Below are positions 20,653-31,587 of a stretch of DNA of 64,000 bases, piece after piece. Location of the stretch: contig OY752151.1 of the NCBI GenBank assembly GCA_963573315.1, positions 310,001 to 374,000 of the forward strand, given 5' to 3'. Both the position numbers and the translations under genes were made by a program. Each line of letters starts with the position of its first letter. Position 1 is the first letter of the stretch. Under the pieces are notes generated by a model. The model had not been told where the DNA came from, searched no databases, and saw nothing but the letters and a program-made list of their open reading frames with translations. The DNA comes from Entomortierella parvispora (taxonomy: Eukaryota > Mortierellomycota > Mortierellomycetes > Mortierellales > Mortierellaceae).

Positions 20653-23600
20653 CTATGGCTCACTCTGCGTCGCCTTCTTGTTCTTTCCAAGACCCTTTCG
20701 CTTTTGGTCCGCGTTTCGCTTCATCCTCCACGGGCGATCATTTCCTTCTAGGCGAACATCTCCTTCATAGCCTTCTATCGTAGGGATCTTTCTAGAATCG
20801 TCCCATCTCAGAGCCTTGCCTTTGGCCGGACGGCGTTTTGGTTGGTATCCATCGCCACCTCCCGAGAAATATTCCTGGATCATTGGTGTGACAATCTCGG
20901 AGCCAGATTTCAGGGGCGTCGTCTCATCCTCTGCTTCTCCGAGGACAAACGCTGAAGCTTGAAGTGCCGCTGCTCCTCCCTTTGATCCATATAGTTTGCG
21001 GCCAGCATTCAAGCTGCTCTGGCTCAAACTGACGAACCGAGTTTCATCCACAGCAAAGGTCCGATCTTCCTCTCCATCCTCTTCCAAGGTAGCCCCGGCC
21101 TCGAGGTCGCAGTTATTGCGGGCTAAAGCTGCAGTAGCGGCTGCGATGGCTCGATTAGTCGAGATCACAGGCCCAGCTTCCTCCGCAACGGGTTTCCAGA
21201 CAGCTTTATCAACATCCCGCCTACGGAAGGCTTGAACGCGCGACCATTGGACACGGTCCAACCTCATTTGATCCTGGATGTCATACCAGATCTGGATGGG
21301 GATCCTCACTGATGTCAAGTCGCTGGCCTCCTTGGTGGCGGCTGCCGCGGGTGATGTTGCCCTGGCTGATGTGGGTACCAAAAAGAGATCCATGACAGTC
21401 CTACGATCCTGGACGCTCTTCAATACGTCTTGGAACTGATTTTTGGATTCCGATTCAATCTGAAGCAATTTCACGGCCGCCACTTCCCGCTCTCGCTTTT
21501 GCTGGCGTCGGCGCATCTTGTAGGTCGTTCCTTTCGTCTTTGGCTGAAGATCAATTCCATCTACGGATCTGACAACAATGTCCGATTCGCTGTTTTCCAT
21601 GCAGAGACCACTGTCTTCAGATTCAGGGTCCAAGTCACCATGAGTGGCTTCCTTCTCTTTGGTCTCAACAACAATCGCTTGCGCATTTGGTAGGGATCTT
21701 TCACAAAGTCGAATCAAATGATGGTAGGTGATTGCATTCCTTGGCATGTCGGCCTCCAGCATGTGTTGCCAGATGTTCCAGCCAGACTCAAAGTCGCGTT
21801 GAACGGCAAACCCCTTCAAGAGGGTCGTTAGGATGACGCTGTTCGGTTCGACGTTCTTGAAGATCATCTCCTGGTAGATCATCTCGGCCAGGTCCATTCG
21901 TCCATTTCGCGTGGCCATGTTCAACAGAACTCCAAAGATATGCTGGTTCGGCTTGTGGCCCTGGAAACATAATTGATCGTACAAAGCGCAGGCGAAATTG
22001 AGACCCATGGATTCCTCGGTTCTGGACTGGACAGGGAATCGTAGGACCGGTCTTGATCCAAGTGCAGTATGATCTCGAACGATGGCGCGTCCCAATCTGT
22101 TTCGAGGATCCCTGTTCACCAACTCAAAAAGCGTAGAGTATGTGTGCAAGGTTGGTTGAATCGACAACTCCATCATCTCCTGATACAAACTCCAACCAAG
22201 ATCCACTCGCTTCTCCTCGACAGCACCCTGAAGTAACGTAGAGTATGTGACCACGTCCGGGCGAGCTTTGTTGTGAGACATCGTTTTCATGTGTGTCAAA
22301 ACTTGCAGTGCATCCCGAGTTTGCCGAGAGCGGACCAATGAATCGATCAGGATATTAAAGGAAAAGGTATTGGGCCAAAGATCCTGCTTTCCAAACTCCT
22401 GGAATGTCTTTTCAAATTTCGTCGTGTTGTTGGATTCCAGATAGCCTTTGAGTTGGTGGTTGATTTCGATGACACGATTCAAATCTTCGAGTCTAAGTGG
22501 TGTTTCCTCCGCCTGCTTGCTCGAAGATACGGCGACCTTGTCCTTCCAAGCCACAAACGTGTTCTGGAAAAGTTTGGACGCCCCAGTGTGGACAGGAGTA
22601 ATCTCGCCGCTTTGAAGCCGAGCAAGATGACTCATAACATTCTTGCTCTCGCGATCCAGTTCCAAGTCTTGACGCCCAAGTAACTGTCTGCGGACTTCGC
22701 TCGCCCGGTCCAACTCGCCAGCTCGAATATAATTGGCCATCAAAGATGTGTAAATCGGAAGCGTTGGGGCAAGACCTGCTGCATGCATCATCCTCAGCAT
22801 ACGGCCCACTTTGCGTAAATCCATCTGTCGGCCATAACCCTCCAACATCGAGCCAAAAACGATGATTGAGGGTTGCACACCTCTGCGCTTCATTCCATGG
22901 AATACTTCTTGCGCATGGTCCATACGCCCCTGTCGCACGAGACCTTGGATCAACTGTCGATACATCCCCAGACTAGGTGTTGAAGGTGTGTTTGGGCTCT
23001 CGGATTGAGAGTGATCCATATAGTGATGAAATGCCAGCTCTACTTCCTGGTACTGGTTGGATTTCAGACACACATTCATGAACTTTTCGTACTCCACTTT
23101 GCTTGGTATCGTGCCAGTTTCGCGAGAGACGGCGACTTGCATTCGGAACCTCCTTGACTGAACGCGCCAGTCATCCTTACTAGCAGTCTCTGCAAGGGCT
23201 CTGCAGCTTGATAAGTCAGCCGAAAGACAAGACTGTAGTCTTTGAAGGCTTTGAGGCTCAGCAAGGCGTAACAGATCAAAGCTCCGGATTTGACTGAAAA
23301 ATGAATTGGCCCAAGGATCTGCAATAGACGGAGCGAGGCTCATGATGACAGCATCCAGGCCGGTGCCGACCACATCCTGCTGATTCGCACTGGCTTCCAC
23401 AAAGTCTCTGGGGAGACCAAGGTTCAAGAGGACAGCTCTGCCAATAGCCTGCAGCTCTGTCTGCAGCTCCGATCCGGCAACCGTTTCCGTGCGACTCTTC
23501 ATTTTCTCGATGAGATTATCCGCTGATGGTGCCTGGAATGATGCCTGCTCTACATCTGAAGGATTCACTTTCCAGGAGATCTCTGGATCTTTGCATTCGG

Positions 23601-24351
23601 CATTTGAAAGGAAGGTGCTCGAGGCCGCCTCTATCCGCTCATCCATAAGCTGCCCATGACGATTAAAGACGTCGTCGTCTATTGATACTGCGGGTTCAGC
23701 ACTGTAGTCTGCGCGTGCTCCCATCCGCAAAAGCTCTGGGCGGTGGGTTGGTGTTAGGGGTAAAGAGTTGATCGTCCAAAAGTTGAGAGTGGAGGACAGA
23801 TCGTCTCGGTCTATTCCATCCACTTGGCTTGACACACTCCGAAATCGACGACTTTTCTTGGATTTTGTCGAGTTCATGAAAGGGTCAAAATCGCCCAATG
23901 GTATGGTATATGTGGGCGCCTGTGCTTCTTCAATGAGTCGATAGCTAGGCGAGACTGCAGCGCCGAGATAGTCCTTTCGTGGTCCAGCCAAGGGTTTCCA
24001 ACCTGCATTTACGCCAGATTCCCGAGAAAACAAGGGGGCGTGTCGAGTACTATGAGGCTGTGGTTGATGGTGATGCTGCCGGGATTTCGCCGTTGGGGGA
24101 AAAAGGTGGGGATTGAGGGTCATCCGATGGAATGACCGGATCCAATGGCGCGTCCTCTTTGGATCCATGAACACGGTCGAGGTGGTGCCTGAATCGTGCC
24201 GGGATCGAGCAGATCTTGAGACGGGAATTGCTGTTGGGGTAGACATACTAGCAGAAGTCGAGTACGGCCTGATCAGGCGGCACTTCAGGTTGGCAGAAGG
24301 GGATGAGGATGAGCAAGCACCTCGCTTGACCAGGTGAATGGTCGAGGACAT
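20653..24351 (-). CDS. Large pentatricopeptide-repeat protein, predicted mitochondrial
   Basis: Single-exon gene, 1232 aa. PPR proteins bind organellar RNA through helical hairpins and act in mitochondrial RNA processing or translation. The N-terminus is rich in Arg, Ser and Thr with few acidic residues, as in matrix presequences. Clear 35-residue repeats occur at about 450-560 (MYRQLIQGLVRQGRMDHAQE, FGSMLEGYGRQMDLRKVGRM, YTSLMANYIRAGELDRASEV), 665-760 (FNILIDSLVRSRQTRDALQV, YSTLLQGAVEEKRVDLGWSL) and 820-895 (FGVLLNMATRNGRMDLAEMI, LTTLLKGFAVQRDFESGWNI). The C-terminus is highly basic. Relation to known fungal PPRs (Cbp1, Dmr1, Rmd9-like) cannot be decided by eye. Upstream region 24352-24771 contains a T tract. 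Confidence 0.88.
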   Translation of the reverse strand: MSSTIHLVKRGACSSSSPSANLKCRLIRPYSTSASMSTPTAIPVSRSARSRHDSGTTSTVFMDPKRTRHWIRSFHRMTLNPHLFPPTAKSRQHHHQPQPHSTRHAPLFSRESGVNAGWKPLAGPRKDYLGAAVSPSYRLIEEAQAPTYTIPLGDFDPFMNSTKSKKSRRFRSVSSQVDGIDRDDLSSTLNFWTINSLPLTPTHRPELLRMGARADYSAEPAVSIDDDVFNRHGQLMDERIEAASSTFLSNAECKDPEISWKVNPSDVEQASFQAPSADNLIEKMKSRTETVAGSELQTELQAIGRAVLLNLGLPRDFVEASANQQDVVGTGLDAVIMSLAPSIADPWANSFFSQIRSFDLLRLAEPQSLQRLQSCLSADLSSCRALAETASKDDWRVQSRRFRMQVAVSRETGTIPSKVEYEKFMNVCLKSNQYQEVELAFHHYMDHSQSESPNTPSTPSLGMYRQLIQGLVRQGRMDHAQEVFHGMKRRGVQPSIIVFGSMLEGYGRQMDLRKVGRMLRMMHAAGLAPTLPIYTSLMANYIRAGELDRASEVRRQLLGRQDLELDRESKNVMSHLARLQSGEITPVHTGASKLFQNTFVAWKDKVAVSSSKQAEETPLRLEDLNRVIEINHQLKGYLESNNTTKFEKTFQEFGKQDLWPNTFSFNILIDSLVRSRQTRDALQVLTHMKTMSHNKARPDVVTYSTLLQGAVEEKRVDLGWSLYQEMMELSIQPTLHTYSTLFELVNRDPRNRLGRAIVRDHTALGSRPVLRFPVQSRTEESMGLNFACALYDQLCFQGHKPNQHIFGVLLNMATRNGRMDLAEMIYQEMIFKNVEPNSVILTTLLKGFAVQRDFESGWNIWQHMLEADMPRNAITYHHLIRLCERSLPNAQAIVVETKEKEATHGDLDPESEDSGLCMENSESDIVVRSVDGIDLQPKTKGTTYKMRRRQQKREREVAAVKLLQIESESKNQFQDVLKSVQDRRTVMDLFLVPTSARATSPAAAATKEASDLTSVRIPIQIWYDIQDQMRLDRVQWSRVQAFRRRDVDKAVWKPVAEEAGPVISTNRAIAAATAALARNNCDLEAGATLEEDGEEDRTFAVDETRFVSLSQSSLNAGRKLYGSKGGAAALQASAFVLGEAEDETTPLKSGSEIVTPMIQEYFSGGGDGYQPKRRPAKGKALRWDDSRKIPTIEGYEGDVRLEGNDRPWRMKRNADQKRKGLGKNKKATQSEP

Positions 24352-24771
24352 GTCAAAGTAGAGTAACAGCTTTGTCCTTCGGCAATCCTAAAGAAGGCAG
24401 GGAAACACGTTCGTTCAGTCAGCATTCCCAGTGTGTAATTCAAGGGAAGACGGAGAGTGTGGACAGCAGGGCGTACCTATGAGGTGGACTCAGAATGTGC
24501 AGTGGAGCGGGAGAAAGAAAGCCAATGCGAGGATACGATGGAGACGGGGGATTGGACTGAAGGAAGGGAAGGACGGAAGGAAGAAGGCGATTGAATGTAC
24601 AGTGTCCACGGCCAGGAACGACCAAACTCGGGTTTGTTTGGAGCAGCCACTTGAGATCACGTGCATGTTTCTCTTTTTTTTTTTTTTATTCTTTCTCGTG
24701 AATGCAATGCAATGCAGGCGTGTCTTGTATCTTGTATCTGGGTTCGCCCTGTCCAGATCCATATCGCTCAA
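24352..24771. other. Intergenic, PPR promoter side
   Basis: 420 bp between two minus-strand genes: 3' end of the small secreted protein gene and the 5' flank of the PPR gene. A 15-nt T tract near 24674-24688 and a GGAAGGA-rich stretch near 24560-24590 are the only structure seen. Confidence 0.4.
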
Positions 24772-25305
24772 CTAGGCAGTCCCGAGCTCTCGACGGCGGT
24801 CCTGAGGCTGGTCCTCGTTGTAGATACCCCCAGAGCCAGGCTCTTCTGGGGGAGGTGTTACTTCTCGCTTTCTGAGTTTGGACCTGACTCCTCGCTTCGA
24901 CCTGCTGTCCACCTCCAACTGATGTGAATAACGAGAGTGGTCAATCGTCAGCACCGGCACTCGATTGTTCCCATTCAACTGTCGCTTCGACTTTTTTCGA
25001 ATCATTGTCAGTGAAGTGGAAGACGCAGAACTGGTAGAACCCATGATAGCCCGCACCAGGTCGTGATGGTTTCCGTCGTTGCCCGTCAACTCCACGTTTT
25101 GATTTAAAAATGGATTCCAGATGACCGAGGCCGCTGAAGCAGAAGAAGACAAGCCCCTGCCGTCCAAACGAGGTCTGGGGAGAGCCTCCGCTGTGAATAT
25201 TGTTGTGGACGAGATGGTCGATGATAGGAAGGTGACGAGGTTGAAGAGAAGGAACGCGACCGCAAGACTGGGGTGAATGGAGGCAATCCGATGAGACCTT
25301 GGCAT
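24772..25305 (-). CDS. Small secreted protein with many dibasic sites
   Basis: The ATG at 25305 was preferred over the longer frame to 25443 because it starts directly at a signal peptide (PSLAVAFLLFNLVTFLSS, hydrophobic, about residues 12-35). The 177-residue product then has an Asn/His-rich middle and a basic C-terminal half with several Lys-Arg/Arg-Lys sites (KKSKR, SKRG, KLRKRE), followed by a Pro/Glu/Asp tail. Kex2-type cleavage would release several short peptides. No domain recognised; the family and any signalling role are unknown. No Cys are present in the mature part, unlike most fungal effectors. Confidence 0.5.
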   Translation of the reverse strand: MPRSHRIASIHPSLAVAFLLFNLVTFLSSTISSTTIFTAEALPRPRLDGRGLSSSASAASVIWNPFLNQNVELTGNDGNHHDLVRAIMGSTSSASSTSLTMIRKKSKRQLNGNNRVPVLTIDHSRYSHQLEVDSRSKRGVRSKLRKREVTPPPEEPGSGGIYNEDQPQDRRRELGTA

Positions 25306-27095
25306 GATATTCTGTGCGGTTTGTCTGACTGTGGAGAGAGAGTAGTGAATGTCGTGAAGAGAGCGTCCAAGCTTGCAAAGAGCGAGTGGAGAGTGGCAAA
25401 TGGCGGGGAAATGAGAAAGATCACAAAAAGGCGGTTGGCACATTTATAAGAACGGTGCTTACTCTACTATTGTTCGACTAGAGAGAGTCTCGGCCATACC
25501 AGCCCCGCCACGGTCTGTGATTCCAGGAGTCAACTCCAAACACGGCAAATGCAGGCAAACACTACCACGCAGTTCCCAACGTCTGAGCAGCTCATCGATT
25601 GATTACGCCTCTGTTTCCATGACTCAAAGGACAAGAACCGCAAAGCAACCGATAAACAGCTAACCTGACATATCCTTGCAAGAATTAATGATCTAGGAAA
25701 GGCCCTAGCTACTTTTATTATTAGACAAGGGGGTGCGCGAGATGGTTGCGAAGTCTGGGGGTTGGGCTCACTCGACCTGCAACGCTACACTAGGGAGTCT
25801 CCATTCAGCTTCACCCCAAGAACATGGACACAAATACACAAACAGGTGCACAGGCGCAGGTACCAGAACAATGATCCTGAAGCAACAATGATCCTGAAGC
25901 ACTCGAGACAGGGCAGGAGCCAGGGGATTCTGACGGGTGATGGCAGAGCCCCTTGAAAAAAATATGGACAGCAAAAGTCAGCGCAAATCAGGGGTAGGCA
26001 CGCGGTAGGCGTCACTCTTCCCGTTCGCTTAAATGACAATAAGTCAAGCAGCAGCTCTTGGAGTGCAAGAGTCTATGTGTCAACGGGAAACGCCCTGTCA
26101 AGCATTCCGGGCTTCCCCTTGTTTCGCATCCTGGTGTAGTGCTTGCTGTTCCTTTTTCTGGCGGGCTGCAGGACACGCCATGTTCATTCTGCCTTTTTTT
26201 CATATTGTACTTCTAGCACATGGCTTTCTGCAGAAAGTTTGAAGTGGTTTGAGTAAAAGGGGCACCAAATGAAAGAGTTGTACCACAGTGGACGATCTGC
26301 CTGTATGAAACAGATCATACTCAGGAACTCAGGACCTTGAGTGAGAGAGGGACCTAAAGCTAGGGATTCGTTCGTGTCAAGAGCACTCCATTTCTCTAGA
26401 ACTTTGGTGACCCTTGCGGACGGCGTCTCTTTGGAGTTCCCGCCCAACCGCACGTTTGGAACCAGCTTCGCCTCATCATGACATTTTCGTGGTTGTCCAA
26501 AGCAGTGTTGCTTCCTTGGTTCTCGGAACATGCCAGCTTTGACGACTATTGGTCTGTTTATACTGTCAAAGCATACATGGCAGCACTGGAAAAGGTGATG
26601 AGATCCACTTTATGCACCTTTTGTTTTACGCGGCAGCCCCAGGTCGTACATTTCTTTGCTAATAACCCGGTTCTTTATTCTTCCAGAGACAAGTCAACTG
26701 CTAGAAAGAGTGCGGAGGCCTTGTGTTTGTATTACGATATGCAGAATAAGCGGTGTTGATCTCTGACATTATACCTCCGCACAGCGGGCGAGTTCATGAG
26801 AATTCTTTGTTTTCTTTAGGGAAGGGTCTATCTTGACCAAGAAGGCCTCGACTCCAAGATTTCCACTGGTGAGCACGGGTGTGTTTGTCACAATGGTCGT
26901 CTCTGTCGCAATGGTGGTACAGCATGAATTAAGAAAATGCACCAGACGCACAAAGCAAGACGCGCTTGTGAGAATTTCTCCGGGTGGCGCCCCTAAAAAA
27001 AAATGTGACTGAGTGCCATTCACTGGACATCTGAACATGAATTTTGAAAGAGCATCGCGTCAACATTAGAGCCGCAACCACCCCATACAGCTGAC
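25306..27095. other. Intergenic, 1.8 kb, no supported gene
   Basis: No ORF with coding character on either strand. Contains a short direct duplication of a 17-bp unit (near 25870-25900, core CAATGATCCTGAAGCA) and otherwise ordinary sequence. The CRN-like or transposon relatives found elsewhere are not visible here. Confidence 0.45.
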
Positions 27096-29160
27096 ATGGA
27101 TCCTATGAACCGAGGACATCGCCAAGGAATCGACTTGGGAATCTCCTCAGATGTAGATCGCCATTCTCCTCGGCCAAAACAGAACGATGAGAACGAGGCC
27201 GTCCAACCAGCTCCATCAGACCGCGCCGCACCTCGTGAGAGTCACCGATACTACCGCGACATGTTGGCTACCAGGGCAACAAGTAGGAGCACGGATACAC
27301 TGGATGTCTACACCAGCTATGTCAGTTGGATCTTTCGGACCGACGGCCACATTTCCGGAAGACCCTACCTTGTGCAGATACTCAAGGACGCAGTCGACAG
27401 ATTCGATGGGGTCGACCGCTTCAAGAATGACCCTCGCTATGTTCGGCTTTACCTATCTTATGGAAACTATTACGGAGGCAGCTACCATGAGATCTTGAAG
27501 AAAATGGAGTCTCTAGGAGTCGGAACTGAGATTGCCTTCTTTTACGAAGCTTTCGCAAGATGCCAAGTGCTTTCTGCAGAGTATGCGTGGTCTTGAATGT
27601 ACACTGTATGATCAAGATGAGCCGCAGCAAAAAAGGATTCTCACCCACATGTTGAATGCTATATGATGTAGATTTGATAATGCCCGAGAGACGCTACTCC
27701 GTGGATTGAAGAGGAAGGCTAAACCGATAAAACAAATGGAGAGGTTCTACGAGGAGTTTGAAGTCACCATGAAAGAATACCTTCACACAAGGGCACGGAA
27801 GAATGAGGCTACTGTCGAGACTGGACGGCAAAGTGAGACATCTATAGGAGGAAGGCGCCCAAACCAGCATTCACAAGGACTCTTACAAAGTCGCACCAAT
27901 AGAAATGTGGCTCATCCGACGGGAGCAGGAGGGTCTAGGCTAGGATCGCTGCCGTCATTGAGCCCTCGGGATCAGAATCAAGCTAGAATCCGACAGCCTA
28001 ACAAGGAGAATGGCCAGGGAAAAGCCCAAAGGACAGAACTGAAAAGCTGTACCTCTATCCCCCCTACACTATCAGAACAACTTCAGGCGGTTGCGGACTG
28101 GGAATCAAGATTCCCGGTCAAACAGGAGGGAGACAAGTGGACGAGGTCTCTATTTGACTTTAACGAAATTTATCATGGAGGGCAAGAGTTTCAGGTCGAG
28201 GAAATTAGGGCCAGGCTACCGAAATATTCCGTCCCCCCAAGAAATCCAACCCAGAGGAAAGGTGGGCCTTTAGAGCAAGAACGAACGTTAGGATATATGG
28301 AAGGAGTAACAGCGCAAGAGAACGGCCATGCCAATCGCGATAAAGGAAAAGGAAAGGCAGTGACGTCCTTAGTATCGGACAAGGAAGTTTGGGGAGCTAT
28401 GCCCCCATCAGATCTACCAGCAAGTGCGGCTGGGGGAGTCCAGTCTTATCTCAGTGAAGACAGGTACAACGGCTATGACTCGGATGGAGAAGAAGTGGCC
28501 ACAAGCAGCTCGCCAACGATGCATACCGCTTTTGCGGTGGACAAGATGAACAAACTTTTTAGTCACGATACGGACTTGTCTGCTGAGCAGATTTTTGGTA
28601 CACCATGGGGAGAGGATGAAACTGAGGATCTTGGAAGAGACGAACTGGATAATTTTACGATGGCGTATTCGATTCCAACAAGAGCACTTGCCAATACAGC
28701 AGAATACTCGATTCCAAGTCTCGGATTCTCCAATGCGGCCGAGTTGGATGGCCCACCTGTGCAGGTTGGCTCTGATGACGAGGTTGATCTGACTTCTATC
28801 ACCTTGGCGATCCAGGCTATGAAGCGCAAGGATATAGACCGTGGCTCACAGGACTATCAAGACAGATCCAGTAAAATGAAGTCGAGGCTAGAACGAGAAC
28901 TGGAAAGACAGAGATTTGAAGCTGAGGCTGGTCCATCGGACATTACGCTGGATCTCCGCTACCAACGGCAGCTCTTGCAAGAGCAGAGACAAGAAACCCC
29001 CAATGTCTATCCTGAAAACCAAGAAGCCTTAACGCTCCCTTCAACGCCGCTTCAGATCTTCCATGACGATGCCGGGACGTCAGCTCTGGATCTGAACGTG
29101 TCCATGTTAGAGGACGAAGCCCCTCCACCTGCACTGCACAGCCACGACGATACCCTATAG
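27096..29160 (+). CDS. MAD3: Mad3/BubR1-like spindle-checkpoint protein
   Basis: Component of the mitotic checkpoint complex that restrains APC/C-Cdc20. Exons 27096-27580 and 27672-29160 joined in phase 2 (657 aa). The Mad3/Bub1 homology-I TPR module is at about 65-200: LDVYTSYVSWIFRTDG, KNDPRYVRLYLSYGNYY, GVGTEIAFFYEAFARC, continuing FDNARETLLRGLKRKAKP in exon 2. A KEN box (codons at 28003-28011, residue 273) and a GLEBS-like Bub3-binding motif (IYHGGQEF...EEIRAR, about 323-345, 28153-28220) follow. No kinase domain is present, so it is the Mad3/BubR1 side of the family rather than Bub1. The region between 345 and 657 is low-complexity and acidic. Note that the first KEN lies after, not before, the TPR. 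Confidence 0.85.
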
Positions 29161-29341
29161 CAGTTTTGAAAAAGGGGCAAGTTTCGAGAGACTTGACATA
29201 GCTCCTTTCGATCTTCAGTGCAACTCTTCGCAAAGGAGGGTACATGCGCTTTCTACATATATACTTTCCAGACTCGCCGTACCAAAGTCGAGATTTTCGT
29301 TCCTTCAATTCAAATTGTCAAGTTTATTCTGTTGTTTGATA

Positions 29342-31233
29342 TCAAAGTGTATGTAAAAGAGTCAACTTGCCTGCCGGTTCGAGTTCAAATGCTCTCTCCT
29401 CCTTGAGCTCGTGTTCGAACTTTAGCCCATAGTAATCGTTTACATGCTTCGAGAATGAGAATACTGTGGCATTACTCCTTCCAGACGCCACATCCATGAC
29501 ATTCAGATTGACGTAGTCGCCGGGGCCAGCGCTAAGCCTTACTCGGATCTGTGGAACGCCCCTGGGGGCCGGCGCAATACCTGTGAGTTCGATTCCACCC
29601 AGGAACATACTCTGATTGGTCCACTTTCCGTTCCCTTCAAAGACCCGGATAACAACCCGATCCTGGTAGTCCTTGGTGGTGGAAAATGTATACATCTTGT
29701 TGATGGTCTTGTACCTCGGGCCTGTATATCGGAACATCATTCCGCCAGCAGTTTCGATGCCAAGGGCATCTGTGAATTCGGAGGGAGGACAGATCATGCC
29801 AATATCGGAGTGTCTGTAGTCTTTGTACCAATGATCAAGCTTTGCTGCACCCAGCACTATGCTAGTTTCAGGATGACCCGATCCGTGGTATTTTGTATGG
29901 GAACCAAAATACTCTCGGATGGCGAACTGGAGAAAGGGTATATTGGAGGATCCACCAGAGAACACAACATCTTGGATATCGTCCTTGGTATAAAAGACAG
30001 AGTCCTTGATAGCTCGATCGATTGCAGCGATGGTCTTTTTAAAGAGATCCATGTTGAGATCTTCGAATTGGGTCCTAGTCAGCAATTCAGTGAGACCTTG
30101 ACCTCCAGGCTCGGGGGAATTTACTTCAACCCGAACCCGGTCTTGGACAGAGAGCACCTGCTTGGCATTTTCTACTTCATGTCCCAATCGAGGGAGAAAC
30201 ATGTCGTCGCCAGAGAGGTCCTGACCAGTTTTGATCTTGTGTTCGAGGAGCAAATGATCGATGACGCGCTGATTGAAGTCGTTTCCACCTAGGTGTTGAT
30301 CGTAAACAGAAGACATGGTGTCGAAAGTTTCGTCATCAACCTTAACGACAGAGACCTCAAGTGTTGAGCCACCTAGATGGTAGACAAGAACTGCCCTACT
30401 ATATTCCATGCCGTTTTCAAAGTGAAAGATTGCGGCAGAGGTTCTCTTGTAAAATTCGCTATAGATCTCTGGTCGTAGCGCTTCTAGGGCCATATCCATC
30501 ACTTTTTGTTCAGTATGCCGAGGGTCGTGTCCCCCAACATAAACTCTATCATAACGGGTGTAGTTTCCCAAGAGCGTATCATTGATAATTTTGCGTGCTG
30601 TGGTCCGTATGTTGTGTCCATGCGGCAAAAGAATGGCTGCAGAGGTAATATTTTGACCGTGGATTATTTCTGAGGAAGTGATTAATTCTTCCAGGTACTT
30701 GCGAGTAATGTCGATGAGGGTGAATGCCTGAAATCCGGTGATGCTGGGTCTGTTTTTGTAATCGTGCTTTGAACGCAACGCAGTTGGATGGTCAAGGTTG
30801 AAGAGGGTATTGGATGGGTGCACATAATTCGCTTCATCTATACCATCCTTGATCAACAGATATCCGTCAGCTGTCCAGTTGGACTCTAATGGCCCGGGTG
30901 AAGAACGTGTTCCTGGAGCGGTCAACAGTATTCTCGGTTCACCGGTATCACCAAAGGCAGGTCCGTTAACACCATCAAGAACACTCACACGAGTGGCACT
31001 AGATCCAACATCTGGAAAAATGAAAAAAAAATAAAAAGTATATAAAAAACATAGGTATGGTGGGGGATGGTGCTGCAGTCTGGTTCCAGAAGAGAGACAG
31101 TTGACCTGTTTTTACCAATTGCTAGCGTCGTAATGACCTGGGATTGCGGAAGAGTAAATACAGTTGTAGAGGTGACAAAGGTCAAGGTGATTAAAACAAA
31201 CAGCGCTGTAAACAGCTTGCTCAACTGTCTCAT
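29342..31233 (-). CDS. Divergent secretory Hsp70-family protein
   Basis: Two exons: 31233-31116 and 31011-29342, phase 1, 595 aa. The junction was fixed by rebuilding the phosphate-1 motif, which reads AIDVGSSATRVSVLDG where canonical Hsp70s have GIDLGTT. Signal peptide at 1-22. Phosphate-2 region is VYHLGGSTLEVSVVKV (canonical VYDLGGGTFDVS), with Asp-to-His, Gly-to-Ser and Asp-to-Glu changes; adenosine region is VVFSGGSSNIP. Four Asn-x-Ser/Thr sites suggest ER glycosylation. The product stops after the beta substrate-binding part and lacks the helical lid and HDEL. It may be a non-cycling pseudo-chaperone, or a nucleotide-independent relative of Lhs1/BiP. Divergent from the next gene (355 bp). 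Confidence 0.8.
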
Positions 31234-31587
31234 GGAGGCGTATGAAAAAAAAAAATTGCAGGAATGTAGAGGTGAGAGGAGGACAAATGAGGAGAGAGGA
31301 GAGGAGGAGGAGAGAGGAGGAGAATGAGGTGAGGAGAAGTGATGTGAGGAGAGGTGAGGTCATGCTCATGTCGGCCATTCATTATTATTCAACTTGACCG
31401 GGTTTTGTAAAGTGCTCTCATGTTATTAGAGTCTAGTAAATATTATTGTCCTCATTCTTGCGTGGAACGAAGGAAGCGACCCTATTCCTTTTAAACATCC
31501 GTCTCCCGTGCATTGTTTCGCTCCTTGTCTCCACTCTCTTCTCCGACCCGTTCTCGCTTCCTCCTCCTCCTCTCAGAGCCAACGGAC
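31234..31587. other. Divergent promoter region
   Basis: 354 bp between the ATGs of the Hsp70-like gene and the AIG1-like gene; A/G-rich (GAGGAGAG type) on one half and C/T-rich on the other. No further features identified. Confidence 0.4.

Noticed and set aside
25865..25905. 17-bp direct duplication as a transposon footprint
   Set aside because: Two adjacent copies without inverted ends; simple tandem duplication is enough.
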